This document shows positions 24,782 to 33,396 of a stretch of DNA of 37,055 nucleotides, piece after piece. Where the stretch lies: the NCBI GenBank assembly GCA_035416745.1, contig DAOLNV010000032.1:1-37055 (forward strand), in the 5' to 3' direction. This stretch comes from Candidatus Hydrogenedentota bacterium (GTDB taxonomy: Bacteria; Hydrogenedentota; Hydrogenedentia; Hydrogenedentales; SLHB01). The position numbers and the translations under genes were made by a program. Within the stretch, counting starts at the first letter, position 1. The number at the start of each line of letters is the position of its first letter. A model generated the notes under the pieces. The model did no database searches, had not been told where the DNA came from, and was given only the letters and a program-made list of their open reading frames with translations.

Positions 24782-25888
24782 ATGCGGGTGCCGATTGCGC
24801 GTGTTGCCATGGCCGGGATTGCACTGATTGCCGCGGGATGCGCCACAACGGGCCGCCCCCCGGAACTAACCCTTCGCGATGCGGTGTCGCCGGTCTGGTC
24901 GCTCCAGCAAACTAATGACGAGCTCGTGGTTGCTCTGTCGCCCGCGGGCAAGAGTCTGCGCCTGGCGGGCTCGGCGGGCATCGTCATAGGCACCGGCGTC
25001 GACGCCGTCGTCAACGCCCAGTACCGAGACCAGATCCGCGAAATCCTCGGCGAGGACGATACCGCCTCGATTCTCGCAAAAGGGCTCGAACGCCGCCTCC
25101 AAGACGACGTCGGCGACAAATTGGCGCAGGTCCCGCCCATAAGCACGACTGCGGGTTACTCCAGCCGCCGCGAAGCCATGGCCGCGCAATACGAAGGACT
25201 CGCCCGGCAAAACCACGATACGCTGCTCCTGCTCCGAACAACGCACGGAGTGTTCGGTCACGACGGAACACTGGCGGTCAAAATCGACGCCCGCCAGGTC
25301 GCTCTGCCTTCCGGCAGCACGTTGTGGTCGGACGACATCGTCGTGACACCCGCTCCGGTGCTTGCCTGCGACCGTTTAGGCGATCCCACGGACCGCGTCT
25401 CGCCTCAAGTCAAAGGCGCCCGCCTGACTGTCGAGCGCGGCGTGCTTGACCAGTGGCGCGGCGGCGCCCGGTCGCTTCGCGACGACTTTGCTCAGACAGT
25501 CGAGGCGGCGGGAGCAGCCCTCGCCGTCAGCCTCGGATTGGAAGATGATACTGTCGGCGAATATCATCTTGCCAAGGTCGCCATGAATGAGAAGAGATTC
25601 GATGAGGCTATCGCTCGCCTCAACAACGCCATTCAAAGGCAACCCGGCTTCGTGGACGCCCATAATGCCCTATCCGTTACCTACGCCCACCAGGGAAAGA
25701 TAGACGAGGCTATCGCAAAAGCAAAAGCCATCACCGAACAATGGCCCGAATACGGCCCAGCCTGCATGAATCTTGCCTGGTGGTATGTCGTCGAGAAGGA
25801 CGACGCAAACGCAGCCCAGCCATTCTATAAACGCGCACTCGATCTCGGCATGGAACCCGTCGAAGAGATCGCGGAAGAACTGCCGTGA
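24782..25888 (+). CDS. TPR-containing lipoprotein of unknown function
   Basis: 368 residues. The lipoprotein signal MRVPIARVAMAGIALIAAGC gives lipid-modified Cys20. The middle part has no domain I recognise but includes a glycine-rich segment (AGSAGIVIGTGVDAVVNAQY) that may be amphipathic. Two TPR-like units are at the C-terminus (EYHLAKVAMNEKRFDEAIARLNNAI; AHNALSVTYAHQGKIDEAIAKAKAI). ATG 24782 with GGAG 8 bases upstream is preferred; the frame is open 170 codons further but that part shadows the previous gene. Likely an envelope scaffold or secretion-related protein. It is convergent with the YfhO-like gene 31 bases downstream. Confidence 0.75.
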   Translation: MRVPIARVAMAGIALIAAGCATTGRPPELTLRDAVSPVWSLQQTNDELVVALSPAGKSLRLAGSAGIVIGTGVDAVVNAQYRDQIREILGEDDTASILAKGLERRLQDDVGDKLAQVPPISTTAGYSSRREAMAAQYEGLARQNHDTLLLLRTTHGVFGHDGTLAVKIDARQVALPSGSTLWSDDIVVTPAPVLACDRLGDPTDRVSPQVKGARLTVERGVLDQWRGGARSLRDDFAQTVEAAGAALAVSLGLEDDTVGEYHLAKVAMNEKRFDEAIARLNNAIQRQPGFVDAHNALSVTYAHQGKIDEAIAKAKAITEQWPEYGPACMNLAWWYVVEKDDANAAQPFYKRALDLGMEPVEEIAEELP

Positions 25889-25919
25889 GACGGTGAAAGG
25901 GCTTACGGCGCACCCCCGG

Positions 25920-28253
25920 CTAGAGTGCGGGGGACGACTGGTATTCCTGTTCGAGCCGCCGGGCGCGGTGCCGTTTCAACAACCACCGGAATCCCAGGTA
26001 CAAGACAAAACCCGCTGTTACAGCCGCAGCGCCCAGGCTTGTCCACGCGCCCATAACCAGGCTGCGGGGTTCATACACCATTTCAATCCGGCTCGTACCC
26101 TCTGGCACTCGCAACCCCCGGAAAAGACCGTCAACAGGAAAAATCTCCGCCGGCTTTCCATCGATAACAGCATTCCACCCGGGATACCAGGCATCCGCCA
26201 AATACAGCACCCCCGCCTTGTCGGATTCAATCGCGATCTGCAGACAGGCGTTGGTGCTTTCCGGCAAGATGGTGGCCGTGGCTGCATCCGACCCTTCAAC
26301 CGCGGGAGGAACAGGCCCTTCCACCAGCGGCGGAAGCTTCCCATCAAGTTGTTCCGGATTAAACGTCTCGACCGGACGCCAGTCGAAGGCCAGCCACGCG
26401 CGTGGCTTGGCCTCAAGATCCTCGAAGATGCCGGCGCCCGAAGGCAGCACATGGCTGAGACGCAATAAGGGCCGCACCGGCGCAAAAACCCCTTGAATGT
26501 CTTCCTTGGCCAGAACAAGACTCCCTGCGCCTGTGCGCCGGAGCAAAAGCGGGTCCCGCTCGGAAGCCTCGAAAAATGCGCGATGCCGTTTCAAAACCAC
26601 CCCGCTGGGCGCGTATGTTTGAGATATCAGATTCCCTGTCAAGGGCCAGTCCTTGAGATGCAAGCTGCCTCCCGCCCGCAACCCGCTCTCCTTGAGGGCC
26701 GCGACGAAGTCCGTGCTCGGGAAAACCGTTTCGGGGGGCATAAATGCCGGGTAGGTGTTTCCCGGGTGGAAAACTGCCATGGACTGCAGGATCGTCAACA
26801 CGCATAGGGAATAGCCTATAAGGCGTTGCGAAGGCTTAAGCAGCGTGACCAGTATCAGTAAGGCAACCAACAGGAAAGAGATGGCTGGGATCAAAGCCTG
26901 TCCCGCGAGGTGCAGCTGCTCCGACTTGGCGCTCTGCCATCCCAGCGCGCCGATAATCGCCGCGCCCACGAATACCACGGGCAATATCATCGCCAAACGT
27001 TTCAATGTATGCTTGCACGCTTCCGCATCGAGGGAAACCCATTCCTCGGCGGCGGCGGCCGCGATAACCGCAGCCAGCAGCGGTCCCGCCGCAAGGAGGT
27101 GCTCCGGACGCAGGCGCCTGAAGGGGAACACGTCTGCAAGCAAGGTCCAGCCCAGGACGGACAGAAAAACGGCGCCTGCCGAGGCAATCAGCAATGCTTC
27201 AATGCGATGACGTTGCGGGGGCGTCGAATAGCGTCTCAGCGCAAACCACAGCGGAATCAGAGACAGCTGGATAATCCCCACATGGAGGAGAAGCGCCACG
27301 CGCGCCTCCGCGCACAACTCCTCGCTTGCGAGACTGTACGGCGTTCTCCCAAAAAGATGCGGCAGGAACAACCCCGCCACGTGGGTCAGTTTGAGGTCGG
27401 CGGCAGGTTCGAGATTTCCCAGGCTGGCGCTTTCTCGCACCAGTTCATAGAAAGGCAGCACTTGGACGCCGCACAGGGCCGCCGCAACCACCACCGCAAT
27501 AACGTATGTGCTGATACTCGAAAAAAGCTGGGTCCCTCCCCGTTGGCCCAGGAGGTTGCGCGCAATGATGAAGATCATGGTCACGATAAGGAGGCCGCCG
27601 AGGGCTTCCGGCTCGCCTCCCAGAAGCATTGCCGCCAGCACCAGCGCTCCGCACGGCCAGTATTGGATGCGCCCCAGCGCAAGGCGGTCAACGAAAATAA
27701 GCAGTAACGGAAGCCACGGCAAGGTGTCGGACAGCGGCGAAGCGAGCCAATAAAAGAATATCGCGCTCAGCTGAAACGATAACGCGATAAACAACGATAA
27801 CGACGGCACAAACCCCAGCCGCCGGCCCGCTACCAAACCGCAAAGGCCCGCCACGAAAACCTTCAGAAATGCCGAGAGTCTGAGCCCCGTCTTCACATCA
27901 AAAAAGTAAAAGGGCAGACTGAAAGGTGACAAACAACGCGAGCGCCATGACGCAAAAAACGGTATGCCGCAGCCCTCGACAGGATCCCACAGAAGGGAAT
28001 CATTCCGCTCGGCCGCATCGCTCAGGAACGCGTACCACGGGTAATACTGTCTGGCCGCAGCCTGGGAAGGCTGTCCTGTTGGTTCCAGGCCGGAAGGCCG
28101 TGCCTCCTCCCACGGCGGCGTAAACAGCGTGCCGGCCACCGGAATGGGCACCCGCCCCTGCAACACAACGGGATACAGCGCCGCGAAAGCTCCTGCCGCG
28201 ATCAGGCCGAGACAAACAAGATGCTCCAGCGTACTCCGCATCCAGGGTCTCAC
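25920..28253 (-). CDS. YfhO-family polytopic membrane protein
   Basis: 777 residues with roughly a dozen hydrophobic segments across the first two-thirds (for example LVCLGLIAAGAFAALYPVVL, LGFVPSLSLFIALSFQLSAIFFYWLA) and a soluble C-terminal domain carrying the family signature AGVLYLADAWYPGWNAVIDGKPAEI and LRVPEGTSRIEMVYEP, then a last membrane helix. YfhO proteins are GT-C-like and in Gram-positives glycosylate lipoteichoic acid; here the substrate is unknown. Start GTG 28253 has GGAGG five bases upstream; ATG 28241 is badly spaced. It follows the E3 gene by 15 bases, so it is probably co-transcribed with unrelated metabolic genes. Confidence 0.8.
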   Translation of the reverse strand: MRPWMRSTLEHLVCLGLIAAGAFAALYPVVLQGRVPIPVAGTLFTPPWEEARPSGLEPTGQPSQAAARQYYPWYAFLSDAAERNDSLLWDPVEGCGIPFFASWRSRCLSPFSLPFYFFDVKTGLRLSAFLKVFVAGLCGLVAGRRLGFVPSLSLFIALSFQLSAIFFYWLASPLSDTLPWLPLLLIFVDRLALGRIQYWPCGALVLAAMLLGGEPEALGGLLIVTMIFIIARNLLGQRGGTQLFSSISTYVIAVVVAAALCGVQVLPFYELVRESASLGNLEPAADLKLTHVAGLFLPHLFGRTPYSLASEELCAEARVALLLHVGIIQLSLIPLWFALRRYSTPPQRHRIEALLIASAGAVFLSVLGWTLLADVFPFRRLRPEHLLAAGPLLAAVIAAAAAEEWVSLDAEACKHTLKRLAMILPVVFVGAAIIGALGWQSAKSEQLHLAGQALIPAISFLLVALLILVTLLKPSQRLIGYSLCVLTILQSMAVFHPGNTYPAFMPPETVFPSTDFVAALKESGLRAGGSLHLKDWPLTGNLISQTYAPSGVVLKRHRAFFEASERDPLLLRRTGAGSLVLAKEDIQGVFAPVRPLLRLSHVLPSGAGIFEDLEAKPRAWLAFDWRPVETFNPEQLDGKLPPLVEGPVPPAVEGSDAATATILPESTNACLQIAIESDKAGVLYLADAWYPGWNAVIDGKPAEIFPVDGLFRGLRVPEGTSRIEMVYEPRSLVMGAWTSLGAAAVTAGFVLYLGFRWLLKRHRARRLEQEYQSSPAL

Positions 28254-28268
28254 GAGTTCCTCCCAGAT

Positions 28269-29669
28269 TTACCCGCGTTTTGGTTTCTTGGGTGGCGTGT
28301 GAATGCCCAGGCCGAGAAAATCCTCCGCCGCCTCCTTGATCGTCTCAGACAGTGTGGGATGCGTGTGTATTGTGTCAGCCACCTCGTCAACCGTTGCCTC
28401 CAGCTGCATGGCCATGGCAGCCGATGCAATCAGCTCGCCCGCTTCGGCCCCCATGATGTGAATGCCCAGTACCTCGCCCGTCGCCGCGTCACCCACGACT
28501 TTCACCATACCCTCGGTTTCACCGATGGCGTGGGCGCGGCCGCTGGCCCTGTAGCTGAACCGGCCAACCTTGACTGATGCACCCGTTGCGACGGCCTCCT
28601 TCTCGGTGAGCCCCACGCGCGCTACTTCCGGATAGGTGAAGGTGCAGGCCGGCACAACACGGTAATCCATCACGCGGTTGCCGCCCGTAGCGTTTTCAGC
28701 GGCGACGATGGCTTCTGCCGACGCGCCATGGGCCAGCATGGTCTTGCCCGTAACGTCGCCAATGGCGAAAATGCCCGGGATGTTCGTCTCCATGCGTCTG
28801 TCCACCACGATGGCGCCCTTCTCGGTAACCTTGATTCCCAGCGAGGGTACATCGGTGACCGCCGATGAGTTGTAGCGGACACCAATCCCTACCAAGACGT
28901 AATCTGCCTTTATTGAATCCTCTTTTGCGCCCGAAAGCTTCAGCGTAACAGTGTCCCCCTTGCGCGACATTGATTTTACGGTCGTCCCCGTCAGTACGTT
29001 AATGCCGCGCTTCGCAAACAGCGCGCCCAGCCGCTTGGTCAATTCCTCGTCCTCGAGAGGAAGCACGGCCGGCATCATCTCGACCAGGGTGACCTCGGAA
29101 CCCAAGGCGTTCCAGATACAGGCGAACTCTGCGCCCACCGCACCCGCTCCAATCACCGTGGCCCGTTTCGGAATTTCAGCCAGGTCCAGTGCCTCGGTGC
29201 TTCCAATGATGCGTTCGCCGTCTGTTTCCAGCCCGGGGATACGCGCCGGAGAACTACCCGTCGCCACAATAACCGCCTTGGCGCAAATCTCTTCCTTCCC
29301 CACCCTCACGACCCCGGGCTTTGTCACCACGCCCTTGCCCTTGACCACCTCGATCCCGTAAGCCTTGAACAACCCCTTGATGCCGTCTTGGTTGGTCTTG
29401 ATGACATCGTCTTTATGCTTGAGCAGGCCTTTCATGTCCACGGAAACGCCTTTGACCTTCAGTCCGAAGCGTTCCGCATCACGCAGTTTCCGGTAGAGCT
29501 CAGCAGTGTGGATGAGCGTCTTGGTGGGAATGCATCCCCAATTCAAACACACCCCCCCCAACTGGTTGCGCTCCACGACAACGGTCTTCGCGCCCCGTTG
29601 CGCGGCGCGGATTGCAGCCACATATCCACCAGGACCGGCGCCAAGCACCGCCACATCACATGCGATCAT
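28269..29669 (-). CDS. lpdA: Dihydrolipoyl dehydrogenase (E3)
   Basis: 466 residues. FAD motif GAGPGGYVAAIRAAQ (10-24), redox-active disulfide Cys41/Cys46 in GGVCLNWGCIPTKTL, NAD motif VIGAGAVGAEFACIWNALG, second FAD motif AIGDVTGKTMLAHGASAE, and the C-terminal HTHPTLSE active-site His-Glu. It reoxidises dihydrolipoamide on E2 using NAD+. The ATG at 29669 begins 15 bases after the E2 stop, consistent with one complex encoded together. Confidence 0.95.
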   Translation of the reverse strand: MIACDVAVLGAGPGGYVAAIRAAQRGAKTVVVERNQLGGVCLNWGCIPTKTLIHTAELYRKLRDAERFGLKVKGVSVDMKGLLKHKDDVIKTNQDGIKGLFKAYGIEVVKGKGVVTKPGVVRVGKEEICAKAVIVATGSSPARIPGLETDGERIIGSTEALDLAEIPKRATVIGAGAVGAEFACIWNALGSEVTLVEMMPAVLPLEDEELTKRLGALFAKRGINVLTGTTVKSMSRKGDTVTLKLSGAKEDSIKADYVLVGIGVRYNSSAVTDVPSLGIKVTEKGAIVVDRRMETNIPGIFAIGDVTGKTMLAHGASAEAIVAAENATGGNRVMDYRVVPACTFTYPEVARVGLTEKEAVATGASVKVGRFSYRASGRAHAIGETEGMVKVVGDAATGEVLGIHIMGAEAGELIASAAMAMQLEATVDEVADTIHTHPTLSETIKEAAEDFLGLGIHTPPKKPKRG

Positions 29670-29684
29670 TCCTGATATTCCTTC

Positions 29685-31025
29685 TTAAAAGTTCGCGTCT
29701 TCCAGAATGCCTTTGAGGGTCTTCATGAACTGGGCAGCCACCGCGCCGTCTATTACCCGGTGATCGCTCGACAGGGTCATCTTCATGATTGGCCGCACGT
29801 GGATGCCGCCGTCAATTACCACGGGCCGTTCCTTGATTTGGCCGACCGCCAGAATCGCGCTGTCCGGCTGGTTGATGATAGCCGTGAAATGGTCCACGCC
29901 GAACGCACCGAGATTCGACACCGTAAACGTATTCCCCGAGTAATCATCGGGCAGCAACTTCCCGGTGCGGGCTTTCTCGGCGAGTTCCCCACAGACCCGG
30001 TTGATGTCTTTGAGCGTCTTGTTCTGTGCCTGGCGCACCACCGGCACGATCAGGCCCGCCGGCAACGCCACCGCGAATCCGAGGTTGATATCGCCTGCCA
30101 GTTCGATGGCATCACCCGCCCAGCGCGCATTAACCTGAGGATGCTGCTGAATAGCGAGCGCTACCGCGCGAAGCACCAAATCGTTGAAGGACGCCTTGAA
30201 TTCCGAGCACGAGCGGCGGAAGGCCATTGATGCGGCCATATCAACCTCGACGGTCATGTAGTAGTGCGGGGCGCTGTACTTGCTCGCCGCCATCCGCTCC
30301 GCGATAATGCGTCGCATGGGGGAGAGGGGCACCCGCTGAACCTTCCCCGAAACCATGGCCAAACCCGCCGGCGCCGCGGCAACACGAGGCGCGACGAGAG
30401 CCCGCTCCACGTCGTCCTTCGTAACCTTGCCGCCGGGTCCTGTGCCTTCGATCCGGGCAAGGTCTAAGCCATGCTCTAATGCCATTTTCCGCGCCGTAGG
30501 CGTGATTGCTATTTGTGATGCGTAGGCCTCGACGTCCGCCTCCATCACGCGCCCGCCCGCGCCTGTCCCTCGCGCGAAGGCCGGGTCAACCTTAAGCTGT
30601 TCGGCCCGCTTGCGCGCGCGGGGAGATACGGGCGTACGGCCGGCAGGAGCCGCTGTGGGCGCCATCTCCGTCTCCATAGACGCCCTGGACTCTTGACGCG
30701 CGGCGCCTGCTTTCGGGGCGGCCGTCTCGGAAGGCTTCGCTGCCCCCCGGGCTGCCACGCCATACTTGGACAGGTCGGGCAGGGCCTCCTTCACGTCGCC
30801 GACCAAGGCGACAACGGTCATAACGGGCACCTCGATACCTGGCTCGACCAGGATCTTCCGCAAAATGCCCGCGGCCGTGGATTCACACTCGATTTCAGCC
30901 TTGTCGGTCTGGACCGAGAAGAGGACCTCCCCGGCCTTGACCGGCTCGCCCTCTTGTTTACGCCACTCAACGATGGACGCCTCTTCAACCGACTGCCCTA
31001 ATTGTGGAAGTTTAATCTCTTGCAT
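29685..31025 (-). CDS. 2-oxoacid dehydrogenase E2 (dihydrolipoamide acyltransferase), tandem PSBDs
   Basis: About 446 residues from ATG 31025 (TGATG overlap with the mtlD stop, AGGA six bases upstream). One N-terminal lipoyl domain with the lipoyl lysine in QTDKAEIE (about residue 42), an Ala/Pro-rich linker, then two consecutive peripheral-subunit-binding domains: one at about 132-168 (VSPRARKRAEQ, GTGAGGRVMEADVEAY) and one at about 173-210 (ITPTARKMALE, GTGPGGKVTKDDVERAL). The catalytic acyltransferase domain ends with SSDHRVIDGA. Most E2 proteins have a single PSBD. No E1 gene is present here, so the substrate (pyruvate, acetoin or branched-chain) is not certain. Confidence 0.92.
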   Translation of the reverse strand: MQEIKLPQLGQSVEEASIVEWRKQEGEPVKAGEVLFSVQTDKAEIECESTAAGILRKILVEPGIEVPVMTVVALVGDVKEALPDLSKYGVAARGAAKPSETAAPKAGAARQESRASMETEMAPTAAPAGRTPVSPRARKRAEQLKVDPAFARGTGAGGRVMEADVEAYASQIAITPTARKMALEHGLDLARIEGTGPGGKVTKDDVERALVAPRVAAAPAGLAMVSGKVQRVPLSPMRRIIAERMAASKYSAPHYYMTVEVDMAASMAFRRSCSEFKASFNDLVLRAVALAIQQHPQVNARWAGDAIELAGDINLGFAVALPAGLIVPVVRQAQNKTLKDINRVCGELAEKARTGKLLPDDYSGNTFTVSNLGAFGVDHFTAIINQPDSAILAVGQIKERPVVIDGGIHVRPIMKMTLSSDHRVIDGAVAAQFMKTLKGILEDANF

Positions 31026-32212
31026 CACTTATCCTGTTCAATCCAACCCTCTTGCCGGAGACGCGCCCCGGCTTCCAGAATCAGCCGGGCCAGTTCCGAG
31101 CCGGGGTTCAGACCGCATATTTCCTGCAGCACCGCCTCAACGCCACCGCGTGCCCGAGTGGATTGAAGACGCCCTGCCGCACCGTCAGCAGGATGATCGT
31201 ACCGGATTGCTGCGGCCGCTGCAAATGCAATGTGTTCAGGCACAATACCTTGCTCCAGACACATGAGGCCGGCCCCGATGAGCCGGTCCTTCGGACCCAG
31301 CTTCCGGATCGGATCCGCGGCAATCCGCCGAACCTGGTCGCCCAGGGCTTTGTTGCGGTACCGTCTGGCAAGATCCGCTGCATGCGCCTCCAGATCCGCT
31401 TTGTCCATTCCCCATTTCCGCGCCAGGCTTTCACAGGACTCGGCTGTCGCAGCCTTCATGCCAGCAAGCACCCTCCCGTCTTCCATAGCCTGCCAGATGT
31501 ATTCATGACCGCGGAGGTAGCCAAGGTACGCCGCGGTCGCATGGCTCAAGTTGTGCACGAACAGTTTGCGCTCAACATAGGCCCCGAAGTTGGCCTTGGG
31601 CAGGAGGTTGTTGAGTTTCGGGATAGGGCCTTTGAAGGCTTCTTTGTCCACCGGGAGTTCACAGTAGGCTTCCACGCAGATCAGCAGCGGATCCTCCGCG
31701 CGCTCCTTCTCCGTCATGATCGGCACCATGCGGCCAATGCTGGCCTCAACGAAACCGACTTTCTCATCCAGAACCGCATGGAACCTCGGCTCAAGGTGCT
31801 CTCTTACCTTTTCCCGCAGAAACGGCCCCGCCCCAATGAGATTTTCGCACACGATGAAGTTCAAGGGCCGCGCCGAGGGGTTCGCGAACCGTTTCTCGAT
31901 GCCGCGCGCAATCGTTGGCGCCACTTTGGGCAGCACATTGACCCCCACAGCCGTTGCCGCCAGATCCGCCTCCCCAATTGCCCGCGCCACGGCATCGACA
32001 TCACCCGCATGCAACGCCGAGACATTCCGGATGCACAACGTCTGCGGCTCTTCGTCGACGATCCGTAACGGGTACTCCCCGCGCTTGTTCAGCGCCTGCA
32101 CCACGTCGTCGAGCACGTCCACGAATGTCGCCGCGTACCCCGATTCGTAGTAAAGTTGCCCAAGAAACCCCCGGCCAATATTGCCGGCCCCCAATTGCAG
32201 AGCTCTTTTCAA
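31025..32212 (-). CDS. mtlD: Mannitol-1-phosphate 5-dehydrogenase
   Basis: 395 residues. The GAGNIGRGFLGQLYYESG NAD loop, ICENLIGAGPFLREKV, VGFVEASIGRMVP, and the catalytic KLFVHNLSHATAAYLGYLRGH align with E. coli MtlD along its length. It interconverts fructose-6-phosphate and mannitol-1-phosphate with NAD(H). The start is TTG 32212 with AGGA about 7 bases upstream. There is no mannitol PTS in the window; the neighbours are an ABC sugar importer and an inositol-monophosphatase-type phosphatase, so it may act in the synthesis direction. Confidence 0.92.
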   Translation of the reverse strand: MKRALQLGAGNIGRGFLGQLYYESGYAATFVDVLDDVVQALNKRGEYPLRIVDEEPQTLCIRNVSALHAGDVDAVARAIGEADLAATAVGVNVLPKVAPTIARGIEKRFANPSARPLNFIVCENLIGAGPFLREKVREHLEPRFHAVLDEKVGFVEASIGRMVPIMTEKERAEDPLLICVEAYCELPVDKEAFKGPIPKLNNLLPKANFGAYVERKLFVHNLSHATAAYLGYLRGHEYIWQAMEDGRVLAGMKAATAESCESLARKWGMDKADLEAHAADLARRYRNKALGDQVRRIAADPIRKLGPKDRLIGAGLMCLEQGIVPEHIAFAAAAAIRYDHPADGAAGRLQSTRARGGVEAVLQEICGLNPGSELARLILEAGARLRQEGWIEQDK

Positions 32213-32251
32213 GCGTAGTCCTTTCTATTCAGCGGTTCGGCATGAAGGGAA

Positions 32252-32545
32252 CTAGAGTATACCTTGTCCGCAACCCGTTTTCGATCCGCCAATCATCGTC
32301 CCCATGCCGAATACTTTGACGAACAGGGGCGCCTCCGAACAGCTGATGTCCCCATAACCCACAGTGGTCATGGTGGTTACAGTGAAATACACGGCGTCCG
32401 GCCAGCTCAGGTTGGGAGACCGGTGAAAAACATAAACGGATGCGCCCATGAAAAGCGCCACACCGAAGAGAATGGCAACAAACGCCTTCCCCATTGTCAG
32501 CATGCCCCAGGGCCGACGCCCTCCAAGTACCCCAATCACAGCCAT
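32252..32545 (-). CDS. Truncated two-TM potassium channel pore
   Basis: 97 residues. First helix KAFVAILFGVALFMGASVYVF, pore helix WPDAVYFTVTTM and the full K+ selectivity filter TTVGYGD are intact. The second, pore-lining helix is cut short: after VKVFGMGTMIGG the chain ends in a polar tail (SKTGCGQGIL), and the two other frames of the strand give no hydrophobic continuation. It therefore looks like a 3'-truncated channel, perhaps a decaying gene, although expression as a pore fragment is possible. The start is uncertain: ATG 32545 has no clear ribosome site, and ATG 32503 or 32494 are alternatives. It sits in a directon between phosphatase and mtlD with gaps of under 40 bases. Confidence 0.65.
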   Translation of the reverse strand: MAVIGVLGGRRPWGMLTMGKAFVAILFGVALFMGASVYVFHRSPNLSWPDAVYFTVTTMTTVGYGDISCSEAPLFVKVFGMGTMIGGSKTGCGQGIL

Positions 32546-32582
32546 TTTGCGAGGGCCGCGATGCGGTTGTCAAAGCAAGTCT

Positions 32583-33377
32583 TTACTGCACGTGCGTCAC
32601 ATACGCGAGCAATTCCTCGTGAATATGGCCATTGGAAACGAGAACTCCGTCATTCTGGCCAAACAACTGTAAAGGATGGCCGCTCAGATCGGACGATGTG
32701 CCGCCCGCTTCCTCCGCCAGCAGAAGACCCGCTGCGTAATCCCACGGACGCAACGACACGTGCACGTATCCATCCCCGTCGCCGGTCGCGACCGAGCATA
32801 GCCCAAGAACAGCCGCGCAATGGCACCGAAACTGCCCGGCATTGAGCAGGATCTCCCGTGCGCGGTCCAGCGTCGGCCGGCGCGCAGGCGGTCCTCCAAA
32901 ATCGATCTCGACACGCGCAACAGACAAAGAATGCACGTTGGAGACATGAATGGGGCTGCCATTGCGCCGCGCCCCCGATCCCCGCTCCGCCAGGAACACA
33001 TCGCCTGTAACCGGGAAGGCGACTCCTCCCGCCACCGGCAAGCCGCCGCGCGAGAATGCTATCGATATCCCGAACTCTGGCAAGAGCGAACGCACGAAGT
33101 TCTGGGTGCCGTCGATTGGATCGATGAGCCATGCCCGGGCACAGGGATCGCCCGGGTACCGCGCATACCTCCCCTCTTCCCCCACCACAACATCGTCAGG
33201 AAAAGCTTCCTGAATCAGGGACACGAGCTGGCGCTGCACCTCGATATCCACCTCCGTCACCAAATCGTTTGCGTGACTCTTTGATGAAATGTCCAGATAC
33301 TCCCTGTCTTCATGGCGTTCGCGCACATACGGAATAAGTGCATCAAAAGCCTCCTCGATCAATTCGAGCTCGCTCAT
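32583..33377 (-). CDS. Inositol monophosphatase family phosphatase
   Basis: 264 residues. The metal-binding motifs VVGEEG, WLIDPIDGTQNFV and SLRPWDYAAG are all present, so it should be an active Mg2+/Li+-sensitive phosphatase. Family substrates include inositol phosphates, PAP, fructose-1,6-bisphosphate and other sugar phosphates. The neighbouring mtlD gene makes mannitol-1-phosphate a reasonable candidate, by inference. GGAG lies 7 bases before ATG 33377. The gap of 19 bases after the ABC permease stop suggests co-transcription. Confidence 0.9.
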   Translation of the reverse strand: MSELELIEEAFDALIPYVRERHEDREYLDISSKSHANDLVTEVDIEVQRQLVSLIQEAFPDDVVVGEEGRYARYPGDPCARAWLIDPIDGTQNFVRSLLPEFGISIAFSRGGLPVAGGVAFPVTGDVFLAERGSGARRNGSPIHVSNVHSLSVARVEIDFGGPPARRPTLDRAREILLNAGQFRCHCAAVLGLCSVATGDGDGYVHVSLRPWDYAAGLLLAEEAGGTSSDLSGHPLQLFGQNDGVLVSNGHIHEELLAYVTHVQ

Positions 33378-33396
33378 TGGCGTTCTCCGGCACGTG

